Source of the DNA: Deltaproteobacteria bacterium
GTDB taxonomy: Bacteria > Desulfobacterota > DSM-4660 > Desulfatiglandales > Desulfatiglandaceae
DNA: 39,063 nt
Reading direction: 5' to 3'
NCBI GenBank assembly: GCA_003646815.1
Contig: QMLQ01000003.1
Location: 1 to 39,063 of the forward strand
The translations under genes were made by a program, and so were the position numbers. Below are positions 17,677-27,174 of this stretch, in pieces. Position 1 is the stretch's first letter; every line of letters begins with the position of its first letter. The notes below the pieces were generated by a model that saw only the letters and a program-made list of their open reading frames with translations, was not told the DNA's origin and did not search any database.

Positions 17677-18432
17677 ATGCCAGAAAAGAAGAAAATTCCC
17701 GACCTTTCCGTGGTCGTGCCGGTGCATAACGAGGCGGAAAACATTGATCCCCTGATCAGGGAGATCAGGAGCGCTCTCGACCCGGTTCTCCACTATGAAC
17801 TGATCTACGTTGACGATGGCAGTTCAGATGATACCTTGGCTCGTTTGAAACGGGTTGCGGCCGGATTTGAACGACTTCGCATTATGCGGCATGAAAACTG
17901 TTGCGGGCAAAGCACCGCCCTCTGGACTGGTGTTGCAGCGGCGCGGGGGGACTGGATCGCTACTCTGGACGGCGATGGACAAAATGATCCCTCAGACATC
18001 CTTCGCCTCAGGGATTTTCTTCTGAGCCCGGAAAGCCCTCCCGGCCTCACGCTCGTCTGTGGGCACCGCAAGAACAGGCAAGACACAGCCCTCAAGAAAC
18101 TGTCTTCACGCATTGCGAATGGGATACGCGCCAGGTTGCTGAAAGATGATACCCCTGATACGGGTTGCGGGCTGAAGCTTTTTTCAAAGGAAGCCTTTTT
18201 GCGGCTTCCTTATTTTGATCACATGCATCGGTTCCTTCCTGCCCTTATCCTTCGGAGCGGAGGGAAGGTCTGCTCGGTCACGGTAAACCACCGGCCACGA
18301 GTACGTGGTCAGTCTCACTACGGCGTGGGGAACCGTCTCTGGGTAGGAATAACAGATCTCCTTGGAGTCATATGGCTCCAGAGACGTATGCGACATCCTT
18401 CCATCATGGAGGAAAAACACCTTGAAAACTAG
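17677..18432 (+). CDS. glycosyltransferase family 2 (dolichol-phosphate mannosyltransferase/ArnC-like)
   Basis: LSVVVPVHNEAENIDPLIREI, LIYVDDGSSDDTL, ATLDGDGQNDPSDI, GCGLKLFSKEAF. Confidence 0.9.
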   Translation: MPEKKKIPDLSVVVPVHNEAENIDPLIREIRSALDPVLHYELIYVDDGSSDDTLARLKRVAAGFERLRIMRHENCCGQSTALWTGVAAARGDWIATLDGDGQNDPSDILRLRDFLLSPESPPGLTLVCGHRKNRQDTALKKLSSRIANGIRARLLKDDTPDTGCGLKLFSKEAFLRLPYFDHMHRFLPALILRSGGKVCSVTVNHRPRVRGQSHYGVGNRLWVGITDLLGVIWLQRRMRHPSIMEEKHLEN

Positions 18433-18433
18433 T

Positions 18434-18718
18434 ATGATCTGGCTCATTGTCGGCTTTGCCGGACAGGCCCTGTTTTCCATGCGCTTTCTTATCCAGTGGC
18501 TTTACAGTGAAAAAAAGAAAAGAAGTGTTATTCCCCTTGCGTTTTGGTATTTCAGCCTCGCAGGGGGGATTACCCTCCTCTCTTATGCCATTTTCAGAAA
18601 AGACCCGGTGTTCATTGTGGGCCAGGCCACCGGTGTTTTCATTTATACACGCAACCTCCAACTTATCGCACGGGAACGGAGGGAAAAAGCCGGCTTGAAA
18701 CAAGAGGAGGGCAGGTGA
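18434..18718 (+). CDS. lipid-A-disaccharide synthase N-terminal domain (LABN) protein
   Basis: GFAGQALFSMRFLIQWLYSEKKKRSVIPLAFWYFSLAGGITLLSYAI..DPVFIVGQATGVFIYTRNL. Confidence 0.88.
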   Translation: MIWLIVGFAGQALFSMRFLIQWLYSEKKKRSVIPLAFWYFSLAGGITLLSYAIFRKDPVFIVGQATGVFIYTRNLQLIARERREKAGLKQEEGR

Positions 18719-20256
18719 CTGAGGCCTCCCGGGATTTTCAACGTCACATTGATTGGGACCGCTGGTTCTGGATAGGCATCCTCATGGTTTTCCTGTTCAG
18801 AGCACTCTATACTGCCTTTTTTCCCTATGACCTTACCGGCGACGAGACCTACTACTGGGATTGGGGTCGCCACCCTGACTGGGGTTATTTCAGCAAACCC
18901 CCCCTCATCGGCTGGCTCATGGCCCTGGCCGGCTGGGCCGGTCGAAACACTGTTTTCGGGATCAGGATCTTTGCCCTGCTCCTGGGAACCGGGACATTGA
19001 TCTTTCTATTTCTGCTCGGCCGCAGGATGTACGGGCCGAAAACCGCCTTCTGGGGTGTGACTGCCATGGCTGCATGTCCCGGTAACGCGGCACTAAACCT
19101 GCTCTTGACCATCGACGCCCCCCTCCTTTTATTCTGGAGCGCTTCACTTTATTTTTTTTGGCAATTTCTCACAGCAGGGAAACGGAGCGGTGCCTGGGGC
19201 ATCGCCTTGATCTTTTCCCTTGGGCTTGGCTCCTTGAGTAAACAGATGGCCCTGGTCTTTTTCCCATGCGGATTCCTGTTTCTTGCCACATCGTCCCAGC
19301 ATCGACATCTCCTCAAGGGACCCTGGATCTGGCTCGGCAGTCTGGCCGCCCTCCTTTTCCTTCTCCCCCCCCTCTACTGGAATGCACAGCACAACTGGAT
19401 TACCTTTCACCATACAGCCCATCACTTCCCTTCTTCTGCTCCGGGTCTCGCAGGGTTTCTGACACACCCCGCAGCGTTCATCGGCACCCAACTGTTCATC
19501 ATCTCTCCAGTTACCTGGGTCTTGCTTATGGCCCTCTCGATCACTATTCTATTCTCCCTGTTCAAGCTGGAAAGCAAAGAGCGTTTCCTTTTCATCTTTG
19601 GCGGCCTGCCTCTTGCCGCCGTCCTGCTCATGACCCTCCGTCAGAAGGTCAACGGGAACTGGCCTGCAGCCTTTTATCCCTCCGGAATCCTTCTCCTGGC
19701 CGCATGGGCCACGGGAAGCACAACGATCAAGACCCGAATTGATCGATGGAAAAAGGCTTTCACGCCGGGCATTGCCATCGGAACCCTGCTGGCGCTCTTC
19801 GCCTATGCGCTTCCCCTTGTGGTAAAAGCAACGGACCTTCAGGGAAGCCGGATTGATCCCCTCGTTCGACTGGAAGGATGGTCAGGCTTCGCTGGGAAGG
19901 TGGCCGCAATCCAAACAACCTTTCCACACCCTCAAGAGACGTTCGTGATGACCGTAGGCCACCGGTATCTCACCAGTGAGCTTGCCTTTTATTTGCCGCA
20001 GCAGCCGCAGGTTTACCGCTGGGCTGAAAAAGGCAAAATACAGTCCCAATATGAGCTGTGGGGAGGCCCCAGCGGAAAAGCCGGCTGGGACGGTCTCATT
20101 GTCGTCAAGGGAAACGTTTCAGGCCTCCCTCGTCGTCTCGCGGAAAGGTTCCAAGATGTCAGGAGGTTGCAGGTCATCACAAGGGATCTTGGATCAGGAA
20201 AAAGCAGGGAATTCACACTGTTTCGGGGAACAGGCTGGAAAGAAAAGACGACTTAG
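18715..20256 (+). CDS. GT39/ArnT-like membrane glycosyltransferase
   Basis: DLTGDETYYWDWGRHPDWGYFSKPPLIGWLMAL and ~10 hydrophobic segments; GTGA overlap with the LABN stop. Confidence 0.9.
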   Translation: MTEASRDFQRHIDWDRWFWIGILMVFLFRALYTAFFPYDLTGDETYYWDWGRHPDWGYFSKPPLIGWLMALAGWAGRNTVFGIRIFALLLGTGTLIFLFLLGRRMYGPKTAFWGVTAMAACPGNAALNLLLTIDAPLLLFWSASLYFFWQFLTAGKRSGAWGIALIFSLGLGSLSKQMALVFFPCGFLFLATSSQHRHLLKGPWIWLGSLAALLFLLPPLYWNAQHNWITFHHTAHHFPSSAPGLAGFLTHPAAFIGTQLFIISPVTWVLLMALSITILFSLFKLESKERFLFIFGGLPLAAVLLMTLRQKVNGNWPAAFYPSGILLLAAWATGSTTIKTRIDRWKKAFTPGIAIGTLLALFAYALPLVVKATDLQGSRIDPLVRLEGWSGFAGKVAAIQTTFPHPQETFVMTVGHRYLTSELAFYLPQQPQVYRWAEKGKIQSQYELWGGPSGKAGWDGLIVVKGNVSGLPRRLAERFQDVRRLQVITRDLGSGKSREFTLFRGTGWKEKTT

Positions 20257-20261
20257 GGCAG

Positions 20262-20966
20262 TCAACTTTCATCCTTCGGGCCGGACTCTTGGAATGCGGT
20301 TCCCCTATCAAACCTGAAGAAACAAGCGAGCACCAGGCCCGTGAGATAGGTAACCCCCCCCGACCACACGACATCGCTCGGAAAATGGGCCCCCTGGACC
20401 ATCCTGGCCGCGCCCATAAAAAGCCCGTACGTGATTCCCAGCAAAAGAAAAAAGACGGCCCATTTTTTCCGGCTTTTCCGTAAGAAAAAAAAAGGCGTAA
20501 ACAGGTAAAAAGCGACTGACGCATGGCCGGAAGGAAATGATTTTCCCTCCCCTGAAATACCCTTCTGCCAGACCGGAAGGTACTTCTGCGTGCCTCCCAA
20601 TTCCAGGATCTGCCTGGGGCGCGGTCTCCCCCAGTTGTGCTTGAAGGCCGTGTTAACGATCAGGCCCGGTCCCAGGACCATGACAAGGCCCAGGAACAAC
20701 GCGGCTTTGCGGTATTTCATGGCCTTGTGATAGAAAAAGCCGCAGACAAAGAGGATAAGCCCGACAGACGCAAGAGCGAGCCCCGCAATGTTCCCGTAAT
20801 GGTACAAGAAAATCCAGGGGTTCGCGTATCTCAGAAACCAACCCTTGTCCGGGGAATAAAAAAGGCTTTCAATTGCAATATCCAGGTTGGTCACCCGGAA
20901 AATGACGGTCAAAATCCCCAGGATCAAACCCGGAATCAAAAAATCTATCAGAACTCCTTTTCTCAT
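20262..20966 (-). CDS. PAP2 superfamily lipid phosphatase
   Basis: KHNWGRPRPRQI, GKSFPSGHASVAFYL, GAARMVQGAHFPSDVVWSG. Confidence 0.9.
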   Translation of the reverse strand: MRKGVLIDFLIPGLILGILTVIFRVTNLDIAIESLFYSPDKGWFLRYANPWIFLYHYGNIAGLALASVGLILFVCGFFYHKAMKYRKAALFLGLVMVLGPGLIVNTAFKHNWGRPRPRQILELGGTQKYLPVWQKGISGEGKSFPSGHASVAFYLFTPFFFLRKSRKKWAVFFLLLGITYGLFMGAARMVQGAHFPSDVVWSGGVTYLTGLVLACFFRFDRGTAFQESGPKDES

Positions 20967-20975
20967 CGAACCTCT

Positions 20976-21158
20976 TTAGCCCGCTTTTCTCACGGGCCTT
21001 CGTAGCGAGGTGGTGGAGAGTCCCTTGGATACAAGGCGCGCGAAGGAAAATGGATGAAGGCGTACTGGCAGTACGTCAAAGTCATTTTTCAAGCGCAACG
21101 CAGTAGCCATGAGGCTATCCACCACCACAGTAGATTGCCCGTGAGAAATGCGGGTTAG
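20976..21158. repeat. MITE/REP-like element, full-length form (copy D)
   Basis: TTAGCCCGCTTTTCTCACGGGC (20976-20997) inverted against GCCCGTGAGAAATGCGGGTTAG (21137-21158); secondary inverted match GTGGTGGAGAG / CTATCCACCACCAC; no ORF. Confidence 0.85.
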
Positions 21159-21333
21159 CTTCTTCCTTTTTGCTCTTCAATCCCCTTGAATGAGATCTGG
21201 CTGAAGTGTATGAGCCTTCTCTCCACGATGTCAAGAAAAACGGAGTTCTCGGAATCCTTGAAAAAGATTGAGCGTACGCTCGCTTCATGCTATGGTGCCC
21301 ACAAAAACCAGCGCAAGAAAGGAATGGCACAAC

Positions 21334-21927
21334 ATGGTTCATCAGGCAATAGAACGCGTACACGCGTTGTTCAACAATAAGACCCTTCGGAAGTCTTTTC
21401 TAAAAATCCGCATTCCACTTTTTCTCCTTGCCCTGGTGCTCCTGGTGCCGAACATTGATTCCGGACTCTTCCTTTTCGGGTTTCTGATCACCCTTTTCGG
21501 GTCCTTGTTCCAGTCCTGGTGTTTCGGTTCACTGGATAAAAACAAATCCCTTGCAATTCAAGGCCCGTACGCGCTGGCCAGGAATCCCATGTACCTGGGC
21601 CGTTTTTTCCTCCTTTTCGGGTGCCTTTTTCTCCTGGGCAATGTCTGGATTTTACTGGTATTTACCGTTCTCTATTACTTCTACATGGCCAACCGGGTAA
21701 AACGCGAGGAAGAGCATCTGAAAGGAATATTTGGGCAGGATTACGAGGCCTATTGCCGGGACGTGAGCCGTTTCGTCCCCACATTGAAGGGAAAGTACCT
21801 AAAAAATATATGGTTTTTCAAATGGGACCTTTTCTTTCAAAATCATGGCCACTGGAATTTCCTTGCCGTTCTGGCAAGTTACGCGGTTTTTTGGCTTTTC
21901 ACCTTCGTTTTTCTCAAATCCCCGTAA
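21334..21927 (+). CDS. isoprenylcysteine carboxyl methyltransferase-like (ICMT/PEMT) membrane protein
   Basis: GPYALARNPMYLGRFFLLFG, VKREEEHLKGIFGQDYEAYCRDVSRFVP. Confidence 0.82.
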   Translation: MVHQAIERVHALFNNKTLRKSFLKIRIPLFLLALVLLVPNIDSGLFLFGFLITLFGSLFQSWCFGSLDKNKSLAIQGPYALARNPMYLGRFFLLFGCLFLLGNVWILLVFTVLYYFYMANRVKREEEHLKGIFGQDYEAYCRDVSRFVPTLKGKYLKNIWFFKWDLFFQNHGHWNFLAVLASYAVFWLFTFVFLKSP

Positions 21928-22041
21928 TGTTCATCACATCAACATGGGTCCTCTTCTCCAGGCCATTTTAGGCTACTCCCAGGTCCTTTTAAGGGTACTC
22001 GAGAAATGGGAAACGCTCAATCCTTTCAAAATTGTAACCTT

Positions 22042-22070
22042 CTTGAAATCTCCGCGAAATAAACCCATAT
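22042..22070 (+). promoter_or_regulatory. sigma-32 (RpoH)-type heat-shock promoter
   Basis: CTTGAAA (22042-22048) - 14 nt - ACCCATAT (22063-22070), near consensus CTTGAAA-N(13-15)-CCCCATnT, 57 nt before the HtrA-like ATG. Confidence 0.65.
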
Positions 22071-22126
22071 TATTCTATTCCATCACAGACAAAACATGGT
22101 ATCCTTTGTTCAAGAGGAGGCTTTTC

Positions 22127-23566
22127 ATGATGAAGAATAAATTTAACCGCCATTCAGTTGAGCTTGTTTCACGGCGGCTTCTAGCCGCAGTGTTTTTCAT
22201 TGTTCTTTTCTCCACACTCATTCAAATAGAGGGCACTGCCAAGGCCGTGGATCTTACAACGGCCATTCGACAAATCGCCAAACAGAATATCCCTGCGGTT
22301 GTGCACATAGAAGTGACCCAGCGCCAGGAAATAGCAAATCCTTTTCTGCCCTTTGACAACAGCCCCTTTTTTCGTTTCTTTTTTGACGTGCCCGGCATGC
22401 CCCGCAAGTTCCAGCGCGAGCTCAAGGGCCTCGGCACCGGCATGCTCATGAATGACAAGGGCTATATCCTTACCAACAATCACGTGGTCGGCGGTGCCAC
22501 GGAAATCAGCGTACTCCTTGCAGACGGAAGCAAGTATGATGCAAAGCTCATTGGCGCGGATCCCAAGACAGACCTCGCCGTCATAAAAATATCCTCCCCA
22601 TCGTCCCTTCCGCACGTTACGTTCGGCGATTCCGACAAAATGGAGGTGGGAGACTGGGTTATTGCCATTGGCCATCCAAGAGGATTGGACCAGACCGTCA
22701 CCCAGGGCATTATAAGCGCCAAACACCGAAGGGGGATCACCGATCCCAGCAGTTACCAGGATTTTCTTCAGACAGATGCAGCCATTAATCCGGGAAACAG
22801 CGGTGGCCCCCTGCTGAACCTGAAAGGCGAGGTCATCGGCGTGAACGCCGCCATTGTCTCCCAGTCGGGTGGATTTGAGGGCATCGGCTTTGCCATCCCA
22901 AGCAACATGGCCATTTACGTGGCCAAGAGCCTGATCGCGAATGGCAAAGTAGCCCGCGGCTGGCTGGGAGTAAGCACCCAGGACCTCACGCCGGAACTCG
23001 CAAAATCCTTTGGATTACCATCACCCAGGGGTGCGCTCGTGGCCGACGTGGTAAAGGGAAGCCCTGCGGAAAAGGCAGGGATCCGCCGGGGAGATGTTAT
23101 TATCGACTATCGGGGCAAACCAATTCCTGACGGGAGCAGCCTCAGGAACCAAGTGGCCACCAGTCCCATTAAAGGGAGAGTGGATATCACCATCATACGG
23201 AATGGAAAACGGCTGAAAATCCCGGTCAAGATAGGAAATCTGGAGCAGGCGATCCGCAGGCAGGCCTCTTCCCTCAAGGCCCGACTCGGAATTAATGCGG
23301 CTCCCTTGAAATCAAAGATCGCCCGGAAATTTGGGCTCAATAGAAGAAAAGGCGTCGTTATCACGTGGGTTGACCCATCAGGGCCCCTTGGCGAACAGGG
23401 CTTTGAAGTGGGTGACCTGATCCTGGAAATAGACGGGCGGTCGGTCAAGGGTCTCGAGGGGCTTATGAACCTGGTCAGGCGCTTACGGCCACACCAGCGA
23501 CTGACGCTTCTCGCCCTGGATCATCGAACGGGCAGAACCGGGTATGTGCAAATCAGGGTGCGATAG
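22127..23566 (+). CDS. degQ: HtrA/DegQ-family periplasmic serine protease with two PDZ domains
   Basis: ILTNNHVVGGA (His), DPKTDLAVIKI (Asp), NPGNSGGPLLNLKGEVIG (Ser), two downstream PDZ-like segments; SD AAGAGGAGG. Confidence 0.95.
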   Translation: MMKNKFNRHSVELVSRRLLAAVFFIVLFSTLIQIEGTAKAVDLTTAIRQIAKQNIPAVVHIEVTQRQEIANPFLPFDNSPFFRFFFDVPGMPRKFQRELKGLGTGMLMNDKGYILTNNHVVGGATEISVLLADGSKYDAKLIGADPKTDLAVIKISSPSSLPHVTFGDSDKMEVGDWVIAIGHPRGLDQTVTQGIISAKHRRGITDPSSYQDFLQTDAAINPGNSGGPLLNLKGEVIGVNAAIVSQSGGFEGIGFAIPSNMAIYVAKSLIANGKVARGWLGVSTQDLTPELAKSFGLPSPRGALVADVVKGSPAEKAGIRRGDVIIDYRGKPIPDGSSLRNQVATSPIKGRVDITIIRNGKRLKIPVKIGNLEQAIRRQASSLKARLGINAAPLKSKIARKFGLNRRKGVVITWVDPSGPLGEQGFEVGDLILEIDGRSVKGLEGLMNLVRRLRPHQRLTLLALDHRTGRTGYVQIRVR

Positions 23567-23577
23567 GGGGATGCATC

Positions 23578-24255
23578 ATGAAAATCCTGTTGGTGGAAGA
23601 TGATCTGGAAATTGCCGGTTTCGTGGCCAAGGGCCTCAAAGAGTCTGGCTTTGCCACTGATCATGCCGCTGATGGCGTGCAGGGCCTTGATCTGGCACTC
23701 GGGGAAAACTACGACGCGATTATCGTTGATATCATGCTCCCACGGTTGGACGGCCTGAGCCTGATCCGTGAGCTGCGGAAAAAGAATACGAGGGTGCCTA
23801 TTATTATTCTGAGCGCCAGGCGTTCCGTGGACGACAAAGTCAAGGGCCTGATGACCGGTAGTGATGATTACCTCACCAAGCCGTTCGCATTTGCAGAACT
23901 CCTGGCCCGAATCCAGGCCGCCATCAGGAGAAACAGTACATCAGAGGACCCGGTTCGCCTGGAAACAGGCGACCTGAGTCTGAACCTTGTCACGCGGGAG
24001 GTGAAAAGGGGCGAGGTGAATATCGATTTGCAGCCCAGGGAGTTTGCGCTCCTTGAATACCTCATGCGAAACGAAGGAAGAATCCTTACAAGGACCATGA
24101 TCTTGGAGCACATCTGGGATTACCACTTCGACCCCCAAACAAATGTGGTAGATGTACTCCTGTGCCGTTTGAGAAACAAGGTGGACAGGGACTTCGACGA
24201 GAAATTGATACATACCATCCGTGGCGTCGGCTATGTTCTTAAAAGACCTTCATAA
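23578..24255 (+). CDS. OmpR/PhoB-family response regulator
   Basis: ILLVEDDLEIAGFVAKGL, IIVDIMLPRLDGL, TKPFAFAELLARI, wHTH LQPREFALLEYLMRNEGRILTR. Confidence 0.95.
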   Translation: MKILLVEDDLEIAGFVAKGLKESGFATDHAADGVQGLDLALGENYDAIIVDIMLPRLDGLSLIRELRKKNTRVPIIILSARRSVDDKVKGLMTGSDDYLTKPFAFAELLARIQAAIRRNSTSEDPVRLETGDLSLNLVTREVKRGEVNIDLQPREFALLEYLMRNEGRILTRTMILEHIWDYHFDPQTNVVDVLLCRLRNKVDRDFDEKLIHTIRGVGYVLKRPS

Positions 24256-25678
24256 TATCCCGAAAACCATCAGCTTCAGGTTAACGGCCTGGTATTCCAT
24301 TATTTTCATCCTCGCATCTTTTCTTCTCTTCGCGATTGCCTATTTCCTTGTCTCTTCCACCCTGGAGAAACACAGCCGTGAAGCCATCCAGGGAAAGGTG
24401 AAGGAACTTGCCTTGTTATACCAAAAAGGTGGCATTCCGGCCCTGGAAAAGGAAATCAACTCTGTAAAAAAATTCCACCCGAAGAGACCTTTTTTTATCC
24501 GTATTGCGGACGCGGAAAACAAGACCCTTTTCCTGAGACTGGGTTATCAATGGGCCGAGTTTGATATCAAAACCCTTGAAAAGACTCCGCCCGATCCAGA
24601 ACGTCAATGGACGTTGCTCCGCTCCGCTGAAGATAAAAATATTCTTCAGATAGAAACCTTTCAACTGCCGGACCACCGGTGGTTGCAGGTAGGGCAGACC
24701 TCCGAGGAAACAGGAAAGCTGCTTGATCGATTTCGGGAGATCTTCGCCGCAGTCATTATTCCCCTCGTCCTCCTCGGCTTTGCGGGTGGTGCATTCCTGG
24801 CCTTCAGGGCCCTCCGTCCCATTCGCGCCTTGATCCACACCGTCCATTCCGTTGAAACAGGAGACATGACCGCTCGTGTTCCCGCTCCCGGTACCGGTGA
24901 TGAACTGGATGAACTGGTCCGGCTCTTCAACGGTATGCTGGAGAAAATTGAAACCCTGATCCTGGGAATGAAGGGAGCACTTGATAATGTGGCGCACGAC
25001 CTCAGGACACCCATGACGAGGCTTCGCGGCATTGCTGAAATAGCCCTCCAATCTGACTTGAAAGGGGATGCCTGCAGGGAGACCCTGGGAAGATGCATTG
25101 AGGAATGCGACCAGATCCTCACCATGCTCAACACCCTGATGGATATTTCAGAGGCGGAAACCGGAACCATGAGGCTTGATCGCCGTGAAATTGCTGTTCG
25201 TGACTTGCTCGCTTCGGCAGCAGACCTTTACGCTTATGTGGCAGAAGATAAAAACATTACTATTGATGTCCAGGCCCCCCAGGACCTCACCATCTCAGCC
25301 GATCCGGCCCGGATGGCCCAGGTACTGGCAAACCTTCTTGACAATGCCGTCAAGTACACCCCTGAAGGGAGAGGAGAAATAAAGATGGCGGCCTGGAAAG
25401 AAAAAAACGGCGTTACCCTCTCGGTGAAAGACCAAGGGACAGGAATCCCTGAAGAAGACAGGTCCAGGATTTGGGATCGCCTTTACCGGGGTGACCGGAG
25501 CCGCCATCAAAGGGGACTGGGGTTGGGCTTGAGTCTTGTCCGTGCAGTGGTCAAGGCCCACGGAGGAACCATCACGGTGGAGAGTGAGCCGGACAAGGGC
25601 TCCACATTCTCTATTCATTTGCCGCTCACCGATCAGCAAGGCAACTCTTCTATAAGGGGAGATAGCAGACAAGGGTGA
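24233..25678 (+). CDS. sensor histidine kinase (two TM, HAMP, HisKA, HATPase_c)
   Basis: NVAHDLRTPMTRLRGIAE (H-box), NLLDNAVKYTPEG (N-box), VKDQGTGIPEEDRSRIWDRLYRGDRSRHQRGLGLGLSLV. Confidence 0.95.
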   Translation: MFLKDLHNIPKTISFRLTAWYSIIFILASFLLFAIAYFLVSSTLEKHSREAIQGKVKELALLYQKGGIPALEKEINSVKKFHPKRPFFIRIADAENKTLFLRLGYQWAEFDIKTLEKTPPDPERQWTLLRSAEDKNILQIETFQLPDHRWLQVGQTSEETGKLLDRFREIFAAVIIPLVLLGFAGGAFLAFRALRPIRALIHTVHSVETGDMTARVPAPGTGDELDELVRLFNGMLEKIETLILGMKGALDNVAHDLRTPMTRLRGIAEIALQSDLKGDACRETLGRCIEECDQILTMLNTLMDISEAETGTMRLDRREIAVRDLLASAADLYAYVAEDKNITIDVQAPQDLTISADPARMAQVLANLLDNAVKYTPEGRGEIKMAAWKEKNGVTLSVKDQGTGIPEEDRSRIWDRLYRGDRSRHQRGLGLGLSLVRAVVKAHGGTITVESEPDKGSTFSIHLPLTDQQGNSSIRGDSRQG

Positions 25679-25714
25679 GCCAGCTGGAATAGGGTTGAAA
25701 ACACAAAGAGACGT

Positions 25715-27160
25715 ATGGTATCTCTATTCAGCATGGACATCTCTCAGTGGATCATTGCCCATTCCCTTGAAATTGCGGGCTATCTCCTCGCCATCATTCT
25801 CATCCCCAGGATCCTTCTGGAACGGCGGCATCCCGGTGCCACCATCGCCTGGGTTCTGGCAATCGGCCTTGTCCCGTACCTGGGAGTACCGCTTTATTTT
25901 CTCATGGGCGGCAGGAGAGTAAAAAAAGTAAGTCTGCGCAAGGACTGGGGAAGGTGGGATGAAAACCCTGATGCGGGTTCCACCATTATCGACTCCTTTC
26001 CGCCCGACAATCAGAAGATAGCCCAACTCCTGTTACGCACCGGAACGTTCCCGCCGAACACAAATAACAGGATCACCATTATCGACGACGGAATTACGGC
26101 ATATGAAACCCTCATCAATCTCCTGAAAGGTGCTCGAACCTCTATTGAGATAGCGACTTTTATTCTAGGACGGGATGAGGTGGGGAAAGCCCTCGTGCGC
26201 ATCCTAGCACAAAAAGCACAGGAAGGCCTGGAGGTACGATTGCTCCTGGATGCCCTTGGCTCCCTCAGGACCCGTGGTCGTTTCGTCCAACCGATCCTGG
26301 ATTCCGGTGGCAAGGTAGGTGTATTTCTCCCCCTGCTCCCTTTGCGCCGCCGGTGGTCTGCAAATCTACGAAATCACCGGAAAATGACTCTCGTGGATGG
26401 AGACAAGGCCTTCATGGGTGGGATGAACCTGGCCAGGGAATACATGGGGCCAAGGCCCTACAAGAATCGCTGGAAAGACGTCTCAATGATCATTGCAGGG
26501 CCCGCGGCCCGATACGTAAGGAGCATCTTCTGGCAGGACTGGAGTTACAGCACCAACGAGTCTCTTGATCCCGGTGTCCTGTGCCCGGTTCCACAGGAAT
26601 TGCCCGGTGACGGGAACACGCTCCAGGTGGTTGGGGATGGGCCTGACGTGCCTGAACGACCTCTCTATTCAGGAGTTCTCGCCGCCCTGAACAGGGCCAA
26701 GGAAAGCATCTGGGTGGTGACACCCTATTTTGTTCCTGACGATGCCCTCTCTGCCGCCCTGGAACTGGCAGCCCGGATGGGCTGTGATGTTCGCCTCATT
26801 ATGCCGGAAAAATCCAACCATCCACTGGTGGACTTGGCCGGGCATTCATTTCTGGTTGATCTTCTGCATGCCGGTGTGCGGCTCTTTCATTATCAACCGG
26901 GTATGCTCCACGCAAAACTCATTGCTATTGACAAACGATTGGCCGTGGTTGGATCTGCCAATATGGACATCCGGAGTTTTCAGCTTAATTTTGAAATCGC
27001 TACGTTCCTGTATGATGGAGAAAGCGTAAAAGAGGTCCTGGACGTCATGAATTCCATCCTCCATGAATGCAGAGAAGTCAGCAGGGAAGAAATTGCAGGA
27101 AAAAGCAAAATCCGCAAGTTCTCCGAAGACATCTGCCGCGTTTTTTCACCTGTTTTTTGA
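25715..27160 (+). CDS. cls: cardiolipin synthase (PLD family)
   Basis: NHRKMTLVDGDKAFMGGMNLAREYMG and MLHAKLIAIDKRLAVVGSANMDIRSFQLNFE HKD motifs; N-terminal TM segments. Confidence 0.93.
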   Translation: MVSLFSMDISQWIIAHSLEIAGYLLAIILIPRILLERRHPGATIAWVLAIGLVPYLGVPLYFLMGGRRVKKVSLRKDWGRWDENPDAGSTIIDSFPPDNQKIAQLLLRTGTFPPNTNNRITIIDDGITAYETLINLLKGARTSIEIATFILGRDEVGKALVRILAQKAQEGLEVRLLLDALGSLRTRGRFVQPILDSGGKVGVFLPLLPLRRRWSANLRNHRKMTLVDGDKAFMGGMNLAREYMGPRPYKNRWKDVSMIIAGPAARYVRSIFWQDWSYSTNESLDPGVLCPVPQELPGDGNTLQVVGDGPDVPERPLYSGVLAALNRAKESIWVVTPYFVPDDALSAALELAARMGCDVRLIMPEKSNHPLVDLAGHSFLVDLLHAGVRLFHYQPGMLHAKLIAIDKRLAVVGSANMDIRSFQLNFEIATFLYDGESVKEVLDVMNSILHECREVSREEIAGKSKIRKFSEDICRVFSPVF

Positions 27161-27174
27161 AAAGAGAGCAACCT

